DNA from: Vibrio rhodolitus
GTDB lineage: Bacteria > Pseudomonadota > Gammaproteobacteria > Enterobacterales > Vibrionaceae
Direction of reading: 5' to 3'
DNA: 36,317 bases
Assembly (NCBI RefSeq): GCF_003350325.1
Contig: NZ_QLYZ01000030.1
Coordinates: 1-36,317 of the forward strand
A program made the position numbers and the translations under genes. Positions 24,072 through 32,979 of this stretch are shown one piece after another. The notes below the pieces were generated by a model. It ran no database searches. It was not told the DNA's origin and was given only the letters and a program-made list of their open reading frames with translations. Within the stretch, counting starts at the first letter, position 1, and each line of letters begins with the position of its first letter.

Positions 24072-24992
24072 TTACTTCTTTTTCGCCCTTGGGTGGGCTT
24101 GGTCATACACTTGCGCAAGATGTTGAAAATCTAAGTGGGTGTAGATCTGTGTGGTTGAGATATTCTCATGCCCCAATAGCTCTTGTACCGCACGTAAGTT
24201 ATTACTCGACTCCAGCATATGTGTGGCAAAGGAGTGGCGTAATTTATGCGGGCTAATATGGCTTGCCACCGCTTGCTTTTGTCCCCACTCCGCCATGCGT
24301 TTTTGTACGTTGCGGTGAGAGATGCGCACGCCCAGCTTAGAGACAAACAGCGCTTTTTCATCAGGTTTTGCTAAACCGCTGCGTACTTTTAGCCATTTCC
24401 CGACCCATTCTTTGGCGAGACCAGAAAACGGCACTTTACGCTCTTTATCACCTTTACCGACCACACGTAACTCACCGCTGAATAGACTGACATCTTTGAC
24501 GTTGACCCCCACCATCTCTGCCAAACGTAAACCGGCGCCATACATCAATTCCATCATGGCACGATCGCGAATCGACAATGGATCGTCATCAGTCACTTCA
24601 AGCAGTTGCCCCACTTCATCAACATCGAGGTTTTTCGGCAATGGGCGCTTCTTACGCGGAGCGGAAACACCTTTGGCTGGGTTCGCCGACAGCTCACCAC
24701 GCAAAATGAGAAAGTCAAAAAAGCTACGCAGTGAAGAAAGCCTAGTCGCAAGGCTGCTCGGTTTCATGCCTTCGCGCATGCCTTTGCTCGCCAATTGACG
24801 TACCCAGGCAGCATCGACTTGCGTCCAATCTTTTAGTCCCATGCTCAGCAAGTGCTGCGCCATAGTTTCAAGCTGTTGTTTGTAATTACGTTGAGTATGA
24901 AGACTAAGCCCTTTCTCGCTTCTGAGATATTCATAGAAACGTTCCAAGGGCTTTTGTAAGCCGTTAGGCAGAGGTTGTACTGATTCGCTCAT
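24072..24992 (-). CDS. xerC: Tyrosine recombinase XerC
   Basis: 306 residues from ATG at 24992 (MSESVQPLPN); an in-frame start at 25028 would add 12 residues. XerC with XerD resolves chromosome dimers at dif. All catalytic residues are present: Arg156 (GAGLRLAE), Lys180 (GKGDKERK), His249 and Arg252 (HKLRHSFATH), His275 (LLGHENISTTQ), Tyr284 (QIYTH). Overlaps the DUF484 gene by 29 bp and precedes yigB. Confidence 0.97.
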   Translation of the reverse strand: MSESVQPLPNGLQKPLERFYEYLRSEKGLSLHTQRNYKQQLETMAQHLLSMGLKDWTQVDAAWVRQLASKGMREGMKPSSLATRLSSLRSFFDFLILRGELSANPAKGVSAPRKKRPLPKNLDVDEVGQLLEVTDDDPLSIRDRAMMELMYGAGLRLAEMVGVNVKDVSLFSGELRVVGKGDKERKVPFSGLAKEWVGKWLKVRSGLAKPDEKALFVSKLGVRISHRNVQKRMAEWGQKQAVASHISPHKLRHSFATHMLESSNNLRAVQELLGHENISTTQIYTHLDFQHLAQVYDQAHPRAKKK

Positions 24993-25668
24993 TGGTGTCC
25001 ATTTGCCAAGGCAGAGTCGCAATCGCATGGGAGAGGACTAATGCCAAATGACGTAAAAACAGGGTATCCATATGGGGTTGGAAATGACCGCCATCTTCGC
25101 TTGAGAAAGCAATTAACCCTTGTGCTTTGCCTTTTACTAAAGGTAGCACAACGTAAGAGCCAAGCTCTGGTGCTCGGTTGTGTTCACCAAACAACAGTTC
25201 ACGATCGGCTTTGCGCATCCGCCCTAAATAGGCTGATTTGCCATTGAGATTATTGGTCGCGAAACGCTGATAATGCTCAAAACCGATTTGATAGTGTTGT
25301 GAAGGTGCATCAAACAAACGCACATAAGCTAACAAGCCGAGTGCTTTGGCTTTATTCTCAATCGCTTTGATCGCTTCAAGCACCGATTCACACTTTAAGA
25401 TCTGCTCTTGCAGATCCATAAATTCATGAAACGTTCGGTCATTATTCGCCGCCAAAGACATCAACGAAGTGATCTCTTCTTCAAGCTCTTCAATACGCTG
25501 ACGTTGACGGTTAAGTTGAACATGCACCAGTGATACCGCGCCTTGCTCTTGAGTTGGCAAAGCGAGGCGATCCACTAAGTCACGTCGATGGATAAAAAAA
25601 TCGGGATTATCACGCAGATACTCTGCTACTACTTCTGCAGTTAATGCATCCGCTTCAAACTGAGACAC
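24964..25668 (-). CDS. DUF484 family protein (YigA-like, GAF-type)
   Basis: 234 residues. N terminus VVAEYLRDNPDFFIHRRDLVDRLALP is the DUF484 signature; a coiled-coil (about 50-70, RQRQRIEELEEEITSL) follows, then a GAF-like domain with ELGSYVVLPLVKGKAQGLIAFSSEDGGHF. Function unknown. It always sits between dapF and xerC in this gene group, so a link to XerC is often supposed but unproven. Soluble. Confidence 0.92.
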   Translation of the reverse strand: MSQFEADALTAEVVAEYLRDNPDFFIHRRDLVDRLALPTQEQGAVSLVHVQLNRQRQRIEELEEEITSLMSLAANNDRTFHEFMDLQEQILKCESVLEAIKAIENKAKALGLLAYVRLFDAPSQHYQIGFEHYQRFATNNLNGKSAYLGRMRKADRELLFGEHNRAPELGSYVVLPLVKGKAQGLIAFSSEDGGHFQPHMDTLFLRHLALVLSHAIATLPWQMDTNERISTTSA

Positions 25669-25681
25669 AAAGATTCCTTAG

Positions 25682-26512
25682 TTAGCAGTTAATCTGACCA
25701 TCGTAAACATGGGTAGCTGGTCCGGTCATATAGAGTGGCTTGCCGATACCTTGCCAGCGAATGTATAACTCGCCGCCCGGTAGGCGCACTTTAACCTGCT
25801 CATCCAAAAGCCCTTGCACAATACCCACCGCGACCGCACCACAAGCACCGCTGCCACAGGCTTGCGTCTCTCCCGCACCGCGCTCATAAACACGCAGATT
25901 GATCTCATTACGGTTTACCACCTGCATAAAGCCGGCATTCACGCGTTCAGGAAAACGTTCATGGGATTCAAGCATTGGACCTAGGGTGTCGACATCCGCA
26001 GTTTGCACGTCTTCAACCACGGTCACCACATGTGGATTGCCCATACTTACCGCACCACAAAACAGCGTTTTGTCCTCTGCGCGCATGATGTAGGTTTTTT
26101 CCATCTGCTTGGCTTTAAATGGGATCTTATTTGGCTCAAACTCTGGAATGCCCATGTTAACGGTAACTTGGTCATCTTCTTCGATATTGAGCACCATTTT
26201 GCCTTTCTTTGTGCTCACACTGATGCTGTATTTGTTGGTTAAACCTTTCATACGCACAAAACGGGCAAAACAGCGCGCACCATTGCCACACTGCTCTACT
26301 TCGCTGCCATCAGCATTGAAAATACGGTAGTGAAAATCCGTTTCAGGATCATAGGGAGCTTCGACCACTAACAGTTGATCAAAACCCACCCCAGTGTGTC
26401 GATCCGCCATACGGCGAATCAACTCAGGGGAGAAAAAAATGTTTTGGGTAATGCAATCGACCACCATAAAGTCGTTACCCAAACCATGCATTTTAGAAAA
26501 ATGGAAATGCAT
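25682..26512 (-). CDS. dapF: Diaminopimelate epimerase DapF
   Basis: 276 residues, a cofactor-independent racemase that turns LL- into meso-diaminopimelate for lysine and peptidoglycan. The two catalytic Cys are visible: Cys75 in EQCGNGARC and Cys219 in QACGSGACGA. N terminus HFSKMHGLGNDFMVVD is typical. Lies 10 bp after lysA and 13 bp before the DUF484 gene, so it is co-transcribed. Confidence 0.98.
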   Translation of the reverse strand: MHFHFSKMHGLGNDFMVVDCITQNIFFSPELIRRMADRHTGVGFDQLLVVEAPYDPETDFHYRIFNADGSEVEQCGNGARCFARFVRMKGLTNKYSISVSTKKGKMVLNIEEDDQVTVNMGIPEFEPNKIPFKAKQMEKTYIMRAEDKTLFCGAVSMGNPHVVTVVEDVQTADVDTLGPMLESHERFPERVNAGFMQVVNRNEINLRVYERGAGETQACGSGACGAVAVGIVQGLLDEQVKVRLPGGELYIRWQGIGKPLYMTGPATHVYDGQINC

Positions 26513-26522
26513 ACAGTTTTAA

Positions 26523-27776
26523 TTACTCCGGTAATACGCTCTCAAGTTCCCACAAACTTGGCAGTTCTTCACGCTTGCGCACTAGATGGGTGCGGTTGCC
26601 ATCAACCATGACTTCAGCAGCTCGAGTACGGGTATTGTAATTTGACGCCATCACAAAGCCATAGGCTCCCGCAGAGCGTACTGCGAGCAAGTCATTTGCT
26701 TGCAACACGAGTGCGCGATCTTTGCCGAGGAAATCACTGGTCTCACAAATCGCGCCCACCACGTCATAGGTTTTTGCTTCACCTTGGCGCGGATTGACAG
26801 GCACGATATCTTGCCAAGCTTGGTATAGAGCAGGACGCATCAGATCATTCATTGCCGCATCAATAATGGCAAAGTTTTTATGCTCGGTATGCTTTAAGAA
26901 TTCGACCTTGGTCAACAACACACCGGCATTGGCAACAATGGCACGTCCAGGCTCGAAGATAAGTTCTAGATCTTGATGATTTTCTAGTCGACCAAGCAAG
27001 GCTTTGGCATATTCCGATGGCTGTGGTGGCAGCTCATCACGATACACCACACCTAAACCACCACCGACATCAAGGTGGCGAATTTCGATGCCTTGAGTTT
27101 TCAGCTCATCAATCAATGCCAACAAGCGATCGGTCGCATCAATAAATGGATCAATCTCAGTCAGTTGAGAGCCAATGTGGCAGTCGATACCTTTAACATC
27201 TAAGCTTTCTAGGCTGTGAGCCAACTGATACACCACAGGAGCACGGTCGAAAGCGATACCAAACTTGTTATCACGTAAGCCGGTCGAAATATAAGGGTGA
27301 GTATGGGCGTCGACATCTGGGTTGATTCGCAGTGATACCGGTGCTTTAACGCCCATTTCACTGGCAACTTTGTTCAATCGTTCCAACTCAGGCTCAGATT
27401 CAACATTGAAACATTTGATCCCCACCTGTAAGGCGCGTTTCATTTCTGCTTCCGTTTTGCCCAAACCAGAAAAGACCACTTTGCTCGGATCGCCACCTGC
27501 AGCTAAGACACGCTCAAGCTCACCACCTGACACAATATCAAAACCAGAGCCCAAGCGAGCCAGCGCATTCAGCACACCGATATTGGAATTGGCTTTCACT
27601 GCAAAGCAGACTAGATGGGGATGATCACCGACCGACTTATCAAAAGCATGCCAGTGGCGCTCAATCGTCGCGCGCGAGTATACGTAAAGTGGTGTTCCGA
27701 ACTGCTCTGCTAAATCAGAAAGAGCAACCTCTTCGGCCCAAAGTTGGCCATCATCCTGATAATTGAAGTAATCCAA
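26523..27776 (-). CDS. lysA: Diaminopimelate decarboxylase LysA
   Basis: 417 residues, a PLP-dependent alanine-racemase-fold decarboxylase making lysine from meso-diaminopimelate. PLP Lys61 in FAVKANSN; HIGSQL; the phosphate-binding GGGLGV; the EPGRAIVANAG; and CETSDFLGKDR, contributing the active-site Cys. It sits directly upstream of dapF, unlike E. coli, a typical Vibrionaceae arrangement that puts the last two lysine steps side by side. Confidence 0.97.
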   Translation of the reverse strand: MDYFNYQDDGQLWAEEVALSDLAEQFGTPLYVYSRATIERHWHAFDKSVGDHPHLVCFAVKANSNIGVLNALARLGSGFDIVSGGELERVLAAGGDPSKVVFSGLGKTEAEMKRALQVGIKCFNVESEPELERLNKVASEMGVKAPVSLRINPDVDAHTHPYISTGLRDNKFGIAFDRAPVVYQLAHSLESLDVKGIDCHIGSQLTEIDPFIDATDRLLALIDELKTQGIEIRHLDVGGGLGVVYRDELPPQPSEYAKALLGRLENHQDLELIFEPGRAIVANAGVLLTKVEFLKHTEHKNFAIIDAAMNDLMRPALYQAWQDIVPVNPRQGEAKTYDVVGAICETSDFLGKDRALVLQANDLLAVRSAGAYGFVMASNYNTRTRAAEVMVDGNRTHLVRKREELPSLWELESVLPE

Positions 27777-27855
27777 TGTACTTTCCCTTTAATTCTAATG
27801 TGGTGTTTACCCAAGAAACTTGAGTGGATCGCCTAGCATCATGCCGAATGCGATA

Positions 27856-27972
27856 TTATTGCGTTTGCTCGTTTTGTTGAGCATCGTCAGGCATGTAAAG
27901 TGGTCCTGTTTGACCACAGCCAGCCAAACCCAACACCGAGACGATAAATAGAGCTAAGATTGATTTTTTCAT
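27856..27972 (-). CDS. lptM: LPS translocon maturation lipoprotein LptM (YifL)
   Basis: 38 residues, a tiny lipoprotein: MKKSILALFIVSVLGLAGCG with lipobox LAGC (Cys19), then the family signature CGQTGPLYMP. In E. coli LptM helps assemble LptD-LptE in the outer membrane. ATG at 27972 gives the signal peptide; longer frames upstream are noise. First gene of the lysA-dapF-xerC operon, divergent from cyaY by 75 bp. Confidence 0.92.
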   Translation of the reverse strand: MKKSILALFIVSVLGLAGCGQTGPLYMPDDAQQNEQTQ

Positions 27973-28047
27973 AGGTCTAACCGTGATTATTCTTTCAATG
28001 CCCCCTATAATCGCACCACACTCAGGAAAAGCAATAGGATAGACAAG

Positions 28048-28362
28048 ATGAACGATACAGAATTTCATCAACATGCCGATGAGCAGATGCAATTCATCGA
28101 AGAAATGATTGATGAATCTGGCGCTGATATCGACTACGAAACATCAGGTAATGTCATGACTTTGGAGTTTGAAGATCGCAGCCAAATCATTATCAACCGC
28201 CAAGAGCCAATGAGAGAAATCTGGCTAGCTTCGCGTTCTGGCGGCTTTCACTTTGCTTACGTCGACCAACAGTGGATCTGTTCAAAAACCGGTCTGGAAT
28301 TGATTGCTATGGTCAAACAAGAGTGTGAAAAACACGCTGGTGAAGCGATCGATTGGGTGTAA
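28048..28362 (+). CDS. cyaY: Frataxin-like iron-binding protein CyaY
   Basis: 104 residues; bacterial frataxin, which regulates iron-sulfur cluster assembly with IscS. Acidic N-terminal helix (EFHQHADEQMQFIEEMIDESGADIDYE) provides the iron-binding face, followed by the beta sheet with LEFEDRSQIIINRQEPMREIWLASRSGGFHF. Convergent with cyaA as in E. coli; divergent from lptM. Confidence 0.97.
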   Translation: MNDTEFHQHADEQMQFIEEMIDESGADIDYETSGNVMTLEFEDRSQIIINRQEPMREIWLASRSGGFHFAYVDQQWICSKTGLELIAMVKQECEKHAGEAIDWV

Positions 28363-28384
28363 ACCGCAAAAGTTTTACTTACAA

Positions 28385-28408
28385 AAAAGAGCACTTGTGT
28401 GCTCTTTT
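28385..28408. terminator. Bidirectional terminator between cyaY and cyaA
   Basis: Stem AAAAGAGCAC / GTGCTCTTTT, loop TTGT, with T runs on both strands. It serves the convergent cyaY and cyaA transcripts. Confidence 0.92.
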
Positions 28409-28411
28409 TTG

Positions 28412-30943
28412 TTAGGCATTAACCGCGCGATTCGGTTTGCTGTAACTCGCGCCATCATTACGGTAAGGCACAATATATGGCTCGCCACCCTCTTCGCAGT
28501 AGACAATCTGATAGTATTGCGGCAAGTTAAAGTTAATAAACTTCGACGCGACAGCATTGTCATCACGCACTGAGGTATAAAAACTGTTTACGCTGGCGAT
28601 CATTTCATCTTTTTCGCCATTGTACTGGTGATAAACCTCAACGCGGTTCGCCTCATCCAATACATAAATATTGAAGCCCTTGTCAGTATCTTCAAAGAAG
28701 AACTGCACTAAGCCCTCACTGGCACAGTTATCGACAATCTCAGGTAATTGGTAATCCTGCTCTTGGTCAAGCATCAACAGCGGTGAACCTTTGAGTTTAT
28801 TGGTCGAAATACTGCGGTAGAAATCCACTGAGTTCTCCAACATCTGCACCGACACGCCACGACGCTCAAAGAACAGACCATACATCTGCTGAGCAATGCG
28901 CAGTGCTTTAAAGCGACGACGCTTCTCTTGCTCAACCGGCTTGAGACGTAAATCGATACACTCTGCCAGCAATTGATAAACCATATTACGCATCACACCG
29001 CGCATATTTTTGCTGTAGCAGAACACATCCACCGACTCCGGAGGAAGCGCATCTTGGTGCATTTTGCCCAAAACTGTTTTCAGTGCATCCAACATTGCGG
29101 TTTCACCTTTAAAGTGTAAGGTGCGCACTTCATGCCATGAGTTGCGGTACACCAAATCCACGCTACCGACTAAGCACTTTTGCTCCGGTCCGTAGCTAAA
29201 GATATCGATGTTTTTCAAATCCACTTTTTGCGATTTACTATTCAGCTCAGCGGTCGGGTCTTCTTCAAAGTTGATAAACATAGCAAGTTGGCTGATCTCA
29301 CAAGGACTTGCCAATGCCTGCATGCTTGGGCGACGTTTACGCAACGAGAAAGTATTACGTAGGTCGCTCACCATTTGGTAGAACTTATCGATATCCAAAT
29401 GCGCATCGCGGATCACCGCATTCAGATGCGTTGATTCAGTGATCAAACCATTAAAGAAAGCCCACGCCACCAACTTACTCAAGTACTCGTTGTGCTCAAG
29501 GTAAGGCTGTCCAAGGATACGTTGTGGTTGCAGCGGTTGTTTATACAAATACCAGCCAGACTGATTAGTTCGACCAGGCTGCACTTCAATAAAGGTCAGC
29601 TCTGGCTCATGCAAGTCAGGCGAGATTTGCGGGTTGAGTAGCGTAACCTTACCCGGCAACACTTCAAAGGCTGCGTAAAGCTTACGCGCTAAGATACTAA
29701 TATCTTGCGGGCTAATCGCCGAGGTAATGTCATTGCGACGCGCAAACTGAATCAGGTTGCGATAGCTCAACATCAGCGCATCAAGTAATGAATGATGCAC
29801 GACTTTGACTTGTTCGACTTTCCAGTGACGACGATTATCCAGCTCTTCGATAACGTCCGAGCCCCAATTCCACTTCGCAACTAAAAGACCCAACGCTTCT
29901 CTGCGCCAAGGTACCGATCCGGCGCCTGGCTCACGCGAGAGCTTTTCGTGGGTTTTGAGATAGAAACAGCGACGCACCAAATCAAGACGCGTGGTATCAC
30001 CGATACGCTCAAGGTAGCGAGTCACTTTTTCTAGCATTAAATAATAAGCATCCATACCGTAGAGGTTTGGCTCATCGGCAAAAAAACGACGCTTAGTATC
30101 TAAACTCAATAACTGGGCATGTGGGTACTCCCACGAATACGCTTCCAATAAGATCGCTTTCAGAACGGATTTATATGGGGAGTCGATACTCTTATACAGC
30201 TGCCATAAGTTCGAGCCGAAGTACTCTTCAGCTGGGATACGGTGCAATTGCCCAAAATCAATCCATTGCGAACAGTCAATCGAACCTTTATTACACAGTT
30301 CTTGAACGTATTCGTCGTAGCACTCTTCCATCTCCGGCGGCACGATTTGCCACAATAAGCGCTGACCCGCAAGACGAACAGCGCTGCGGTAAAACTCATC
30401 CAACAACAGCATGTGCTGTGATGAACCACAGTTATCTCCGGTCATTTCTTCTGAGCGATTTGACTTAAATCGCTCAGCATCCATGATAAAGAAGTTTGCC
30501 TCGACACCTTGGCTTTGCGCCCAATCGGTGATCAACAAACATTTGTTATTCAAACTTTCGCGCGCGTCATGCGCCATTTCTGGCGACACACAAACCCAAA
30601 TGTCGAGATCACTGGAGGTGCTTTGACCAATTGAAGAGGTGCTGCCCATAGTATAGAGGGCAAGGATATCTGGATGAGAATTGGCAGTCAGCGGCTGACC
30701 GATGGTGAGTTCGGTATCTTCGATAAACTGCTGCTGCTCAGCGTTTAAGTCGAAGCCGTAAATGCCATGCGGAACGTGCGCATCGAAATAGCCGGGAAAA
30801 ACGGGATGGTTGTAATGCAGAAGAGCAGGAATAAGATGGAATACTCGCTGAGCTTGCAAATCCATAAGCGCCAGCGCGCGTTCGATACGCTGCTGGTTCA
30901 AACTATCTAGTCGTTGAATTAACTTCTCAGTGTAAGCCTGCAA
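28412..30943 (-). CDS. cyaA: Class I adenylate cyclase CyaA
   Basis: 843 residues. Makes cAMP, which controls CRP. Catalytic domain: YTMGSTSSIGQSTSSDLDIW, with the GS pair at residues 100-101 and Asp112/Asp114. LLLDEFYRSAVRLAG and LWQLYKSIDSPYKSVLK follow. The C-terminal regulatory half includes CLVGSVDLVYRNSWHEVRTLHF. The start codon is TTG (30941-30943), as in E. coli cyaA, with AAGGA upstream; a rare start of this kind limits translation. A CRP-site-like sequence lies upstream at 31010-31025. Confidence 0.97.
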   Translation of the reverse strand: MQAYTEKLIQRLDSLNQQRIERALALMDLQAQRVFHLIPALLHYNHPVFPGYFDAHVPHGIYGFDLNAEQQQFIEDTELTIGQPLTANSHPDILALYTMGSTSSIGQSTSSDLDIWVCVSPEMAHDARESLNNKCLLITDWAQSQGVEANFFIMDAERFKSNRSEEMTGDNCGSSQHMLLLDEFYRSAVRLAGQRLLWQIVPPEMEECYDEYVQELCNKGSIDCSQWIDFGQLHRIPAEEYFGSNLWQLYKSIDSPYKSVLKAILLEAYSWEYPHAQLLSLDTKRRFFADEPNLYGMDAYYLMLEKVTRYLERIGDTTRLDLVRRCFYLKTHEKLSREPGAGSVPWRREALGLLVAKWNWGSDVIEELDNRRHWKVEQVKVVHHSLLDALMLSYRNLIQFARRNDITSAISPQDISILARKLYAAFEVLPGKVTLLNPQISPDLHEPELTFIEVQPGRTNQSGWYLYKQPLQPQRILGQPYLEHNEYLSKLVAWAFFNGLITESTHLNAVIRDAHLDIDKFYQMVSDLRNTFSLRKRRPSMQALASPCEISQLAMFINFEEDPTAELNSKSQKVDLKNIDIFSYGPEQKCLVGSVDLVYRNSWHEVRTLHFKGETAMLDALKTVLGKMHQDALPPESVDVFCYSKNMRGVMRNMVYQLLAECIDLRLKPVEQEKRRRFKALRIAQQMYGLFFERRGVSVQMLENSVDFYRSISTNKLKGSPLLMLDQEQDYQLPEIVDNCASEGLVQFFFEDTDKGFNIYVLDEANRVEVYHQYNGEKDEMIASVNSFYTSVRDDNAVASKFINFNLPQYYQIVYCEEGGEPYIVPYRNDGASYSKPNRAVNA

Positions 30944-30966
30944 GGGAGATTCCTTGGTTATTTCCT

Positions 30967-30972
30967 ATTATA
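30967..30972 (-). promoter_or_regulatory. Candidate cyaA promoter -10 box
   Basis: TATAAT on the minus strand, preceded by GCG, about 24 bp upstream of the TTG start. No convincing -35 box is 17 bp upstream, so a second start overlapping the CRP site (TTTACC, 17 bp, TAGATT at about 31019-31047) is an alternative. Confidence 0.4.
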
Positions 30973-31009
30973 CGCCTTGCTCAATAAACAGGCTAAAGCG
31001 CCAACAAAA

Positions 31010-31025
31010 CGTGATCAATCTATCA
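31010..31025 (-). promoter_or_regulatory. Candidate cAMP-CRP site upstream of cyaA
   Basis: Minus strand TGATAGATTGATCACG matches the CRP pattern TGTGA-N6-TCACA imperfectly and, from memory, closely resembles the CRP site that represses E. coli cyaA. It lies between cyaA and hemC, so feedback on cyaA is the likely role; an effect on hemC is possible. Inference from sequence only. Confidence 0.6.
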
Positions 31026-31288
31026 TTTTTATTTGGATTGGTAAAGATTTGTACGATCGATTCTACATTGTTTTGTGTTTCAACATCCGTGAATTTCCTG
31101 TCCCTAGTTTGGTATGTAACCGCTTTTTCTAATAATAACCTAGTTAACAAACGAGACTTTAATCACAATATTTTGACCGATTTGTGCTACCACGGTGCCA
31201 ATTCTCTATTCAATGCATTGATCAGTAAATTTTTTGCCCTCTCAGTGGTAGGATTAGTCTATCTACCACAAACGTAAAATAGGCGAAT

Positions 31289-32227
31289 ATGACTACTACG
31301 GCTCCAATTCGAATCGCGACGCGCAAAAGCCCTCTTGCTCTTTGGCAAGCTCACTATGTTAAAGATGCTTTGCAAGCCGCTCACCCAGGTCTTGAAGTTG
31401 AACTTGTGACTATGGTGACGAAAGGTGACATCATTTTGGATACTCCACTGGCGAAAGTGGGTGGTAAAGGTCTATTCGTTAAAGAGCTTGAAGTGGCGAT
31501 GTTGGAAGGTCGTGCTGACCTTGCCGTACACTCAATGAAAGACGTACCAGTCGATTTCCCTAAAGGCCTTGGTCTAGTGACGATTTGTGAGCGTGAAGAC
31601 CCGCGTGATGCATTCGTTTCTAACACTTACAAAAATGTTGATGAATTGCCTCAAGGTGCCGTTGTGGGTACTTGTAGTCTGCGCCGTCAATGCCAATTAA
31701 AAGAATACCGTCCAGATCTCGTGATCAAAGAGCTACGTGGCAATGTTGGGACTCGCCTAGGTAAACTCGATGCTGGTGAATACGATGCAATCGTTCTTGC
31801 AGCTGCTGGTCTAAAACGCCTTAAACTTGAAGAGCGCATTGCCAGCTTTATCGAACCTGAGCAATCACTGCCAGCAGTCGGACAAGGTGCGGTAGGTATT
31901 GAGTGCCGTTTAGATGATGAACGCCTAATCAAATTGCTTGAACCGCTAAACCATGCTGATACGGCAGATCGCGTTATATGCGAGCGCGCGATGAACATCA
32001 CTCTAGAAGGTGGCTGCCAAGTACCTATCGGCAGTTATTCATTACTTGATGGTGATGAGCTATGGTTACGTGCACTAGTAGGTGAACCAGATGGTAGTGA
32101 GATCATTCGCGGTGAGATCCGTGGTCCACGTGCACAAGCCGAAGAAATGGGTGTCAAACTTGCCAATGAATTGCTAGATAAAGGGGCACGCGACATTCTT
32201 ACTCGACTATACGCTGATCACGAGTAA
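31289..32227 (+). CDS. hemC: Porphobilinogen deaminase HemC
   Basis: 312 residues; condenses four porphobilinogen to hydroxymethylbilane for heme and other tetrapyrroles. Start RIATRKSPLALWQAHYV, catalytic Asp85 in MKDVP, the Arg-rich SLRRQCQLKEYRPDL, and the dipyrromethane-attachment Cys243 in LEGGCQVPIG are all intact. First gene of hemCDXY, divergent from cyaA with the CRP site between, as in E. coli. Confidence 0.98.
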   Translation: MTTTAPIRIATRKSPLALWQAHYVKDALQAAHPGLEVELVTMVTKGDIILDTPLAKVGGKGLFVKELEVAMLEGRADLAVHSMKDVPVDFPKGLGLVTICEREDPRDAFVSNTYKNVDELPQGAVVGTCSLRRQCQLKEYRPDLVIKELRGNVGTRLGKLDAGEYDAIVLAAAGLKRLKLEERIASFIEPEQSLPAVGQGAVGIECRLDDERLIKLLEPLNHADTADRVICERAMNITLEGGCQVPIGSYSLLDGDELWLRALVGEPDGSEIIRGEIRGPRAQAEEMGVKLANELLDKGARDILTRLYADHE

Positions 32228-32232
32228 TTACT

Positions 32233-32979
32233 ATGGCGGTTCTGGTTACTCGACCAGGTAAGCAAGGGCTTGCGCTTTGTCGCCAACTACAACAGCACGG
32301 CATCAAAGCGCTCCACCACCCGCTGATTACCATCCAAGCTGGGGAACAACTCTCCAGCTTAATAGAGCAATTGCCTACGGCTGACATCATCATCGCTGTC
32401 AGCCAACATACGGTTACGTTTGCTCACCAAGCTCTCCATCAAAATGACCTCAATTGGCCCAATTCCGCAACCTATCTTGCCGTTGGTCAAAAAACTGCGC
32501 AGTTTTTAAGCAAAACCACCAAGCAAAAAGTACACTACCCTGAAAGCAGTGATAGTGAAAACTTACTCAGCCTCACACCGTTACAACAGGTATGCGGTAA
32601 ACGTATTGTCATTTTAAGAGGTAATGGCGGACGTGAACTGATCTACGATACCTTGCGGGAAAGAGGCGCGAACGTGGAGTATTGTGAGGTTTATAAACGT
32701 GAAAATCTCGATTTCCACTCAGAAACGGTCGTTCCTTTCTGGCAAGATAGTCAGATTGAACAGTTAATTATCACCAGCTCGGGACAGCTTAATTTTTTCA
32801 TCGAGCAAATTGCGCCACCATACCAAGCGTGGATTTTCAATTTGCAGCTCTTTGTCCCAAGCGAGCGCATAGCAGTTGAAGCGCGGCGCGTTGGCTTCCA
32901 GAACGTCGTCAATACAGGAAGTGCTTCAAACCAAGACTTATTGGCATCTCTGGCCAAGGAAACAGGACGAAAACAATGA
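32233..32979 (+). CDS. hemD: Uroporphyrinogen-III synthase HemD
   Basis: 248 residues; closes hydroxymethylbilane with ring-D inversion to uroporphyrinogen III. Recognised by VLVTRPGKQGLALCRQLQQHG at the start, YLAVGQKTA, VILRGNGGRELIYDTLRERGANVEYCEVYKR, and the C-terminal IAVEARRVGFQNVVNTGSASNQDLLASL. Low sequence conservation is normal for HemD. It starts 5 bp after hemC and overlaps hemX by 4 bp (ATGA). Confidence 0.95.
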   Translation: MAVLVTRPGKQGLALCRQLQQHGIKALHHPLITIQAGEQLSSLIEQLPTADIIIAVSQHTVTFAHQALHQNDLNWPNSATYLAVGQKTAQFLSKTTKQKVHYPESSDSENLLSLTPLQQVCGKRIVILRGNGGRELIYDTLRERGANVEYCEVYKRENLDFHSETVVPFWQDSQIEQLIITSSGQLNFFIEQIAPPYQAWIFNLQLFVPSERIAVEARRVGFQNVVNTGSASNQDLLASLAKETGRKQ

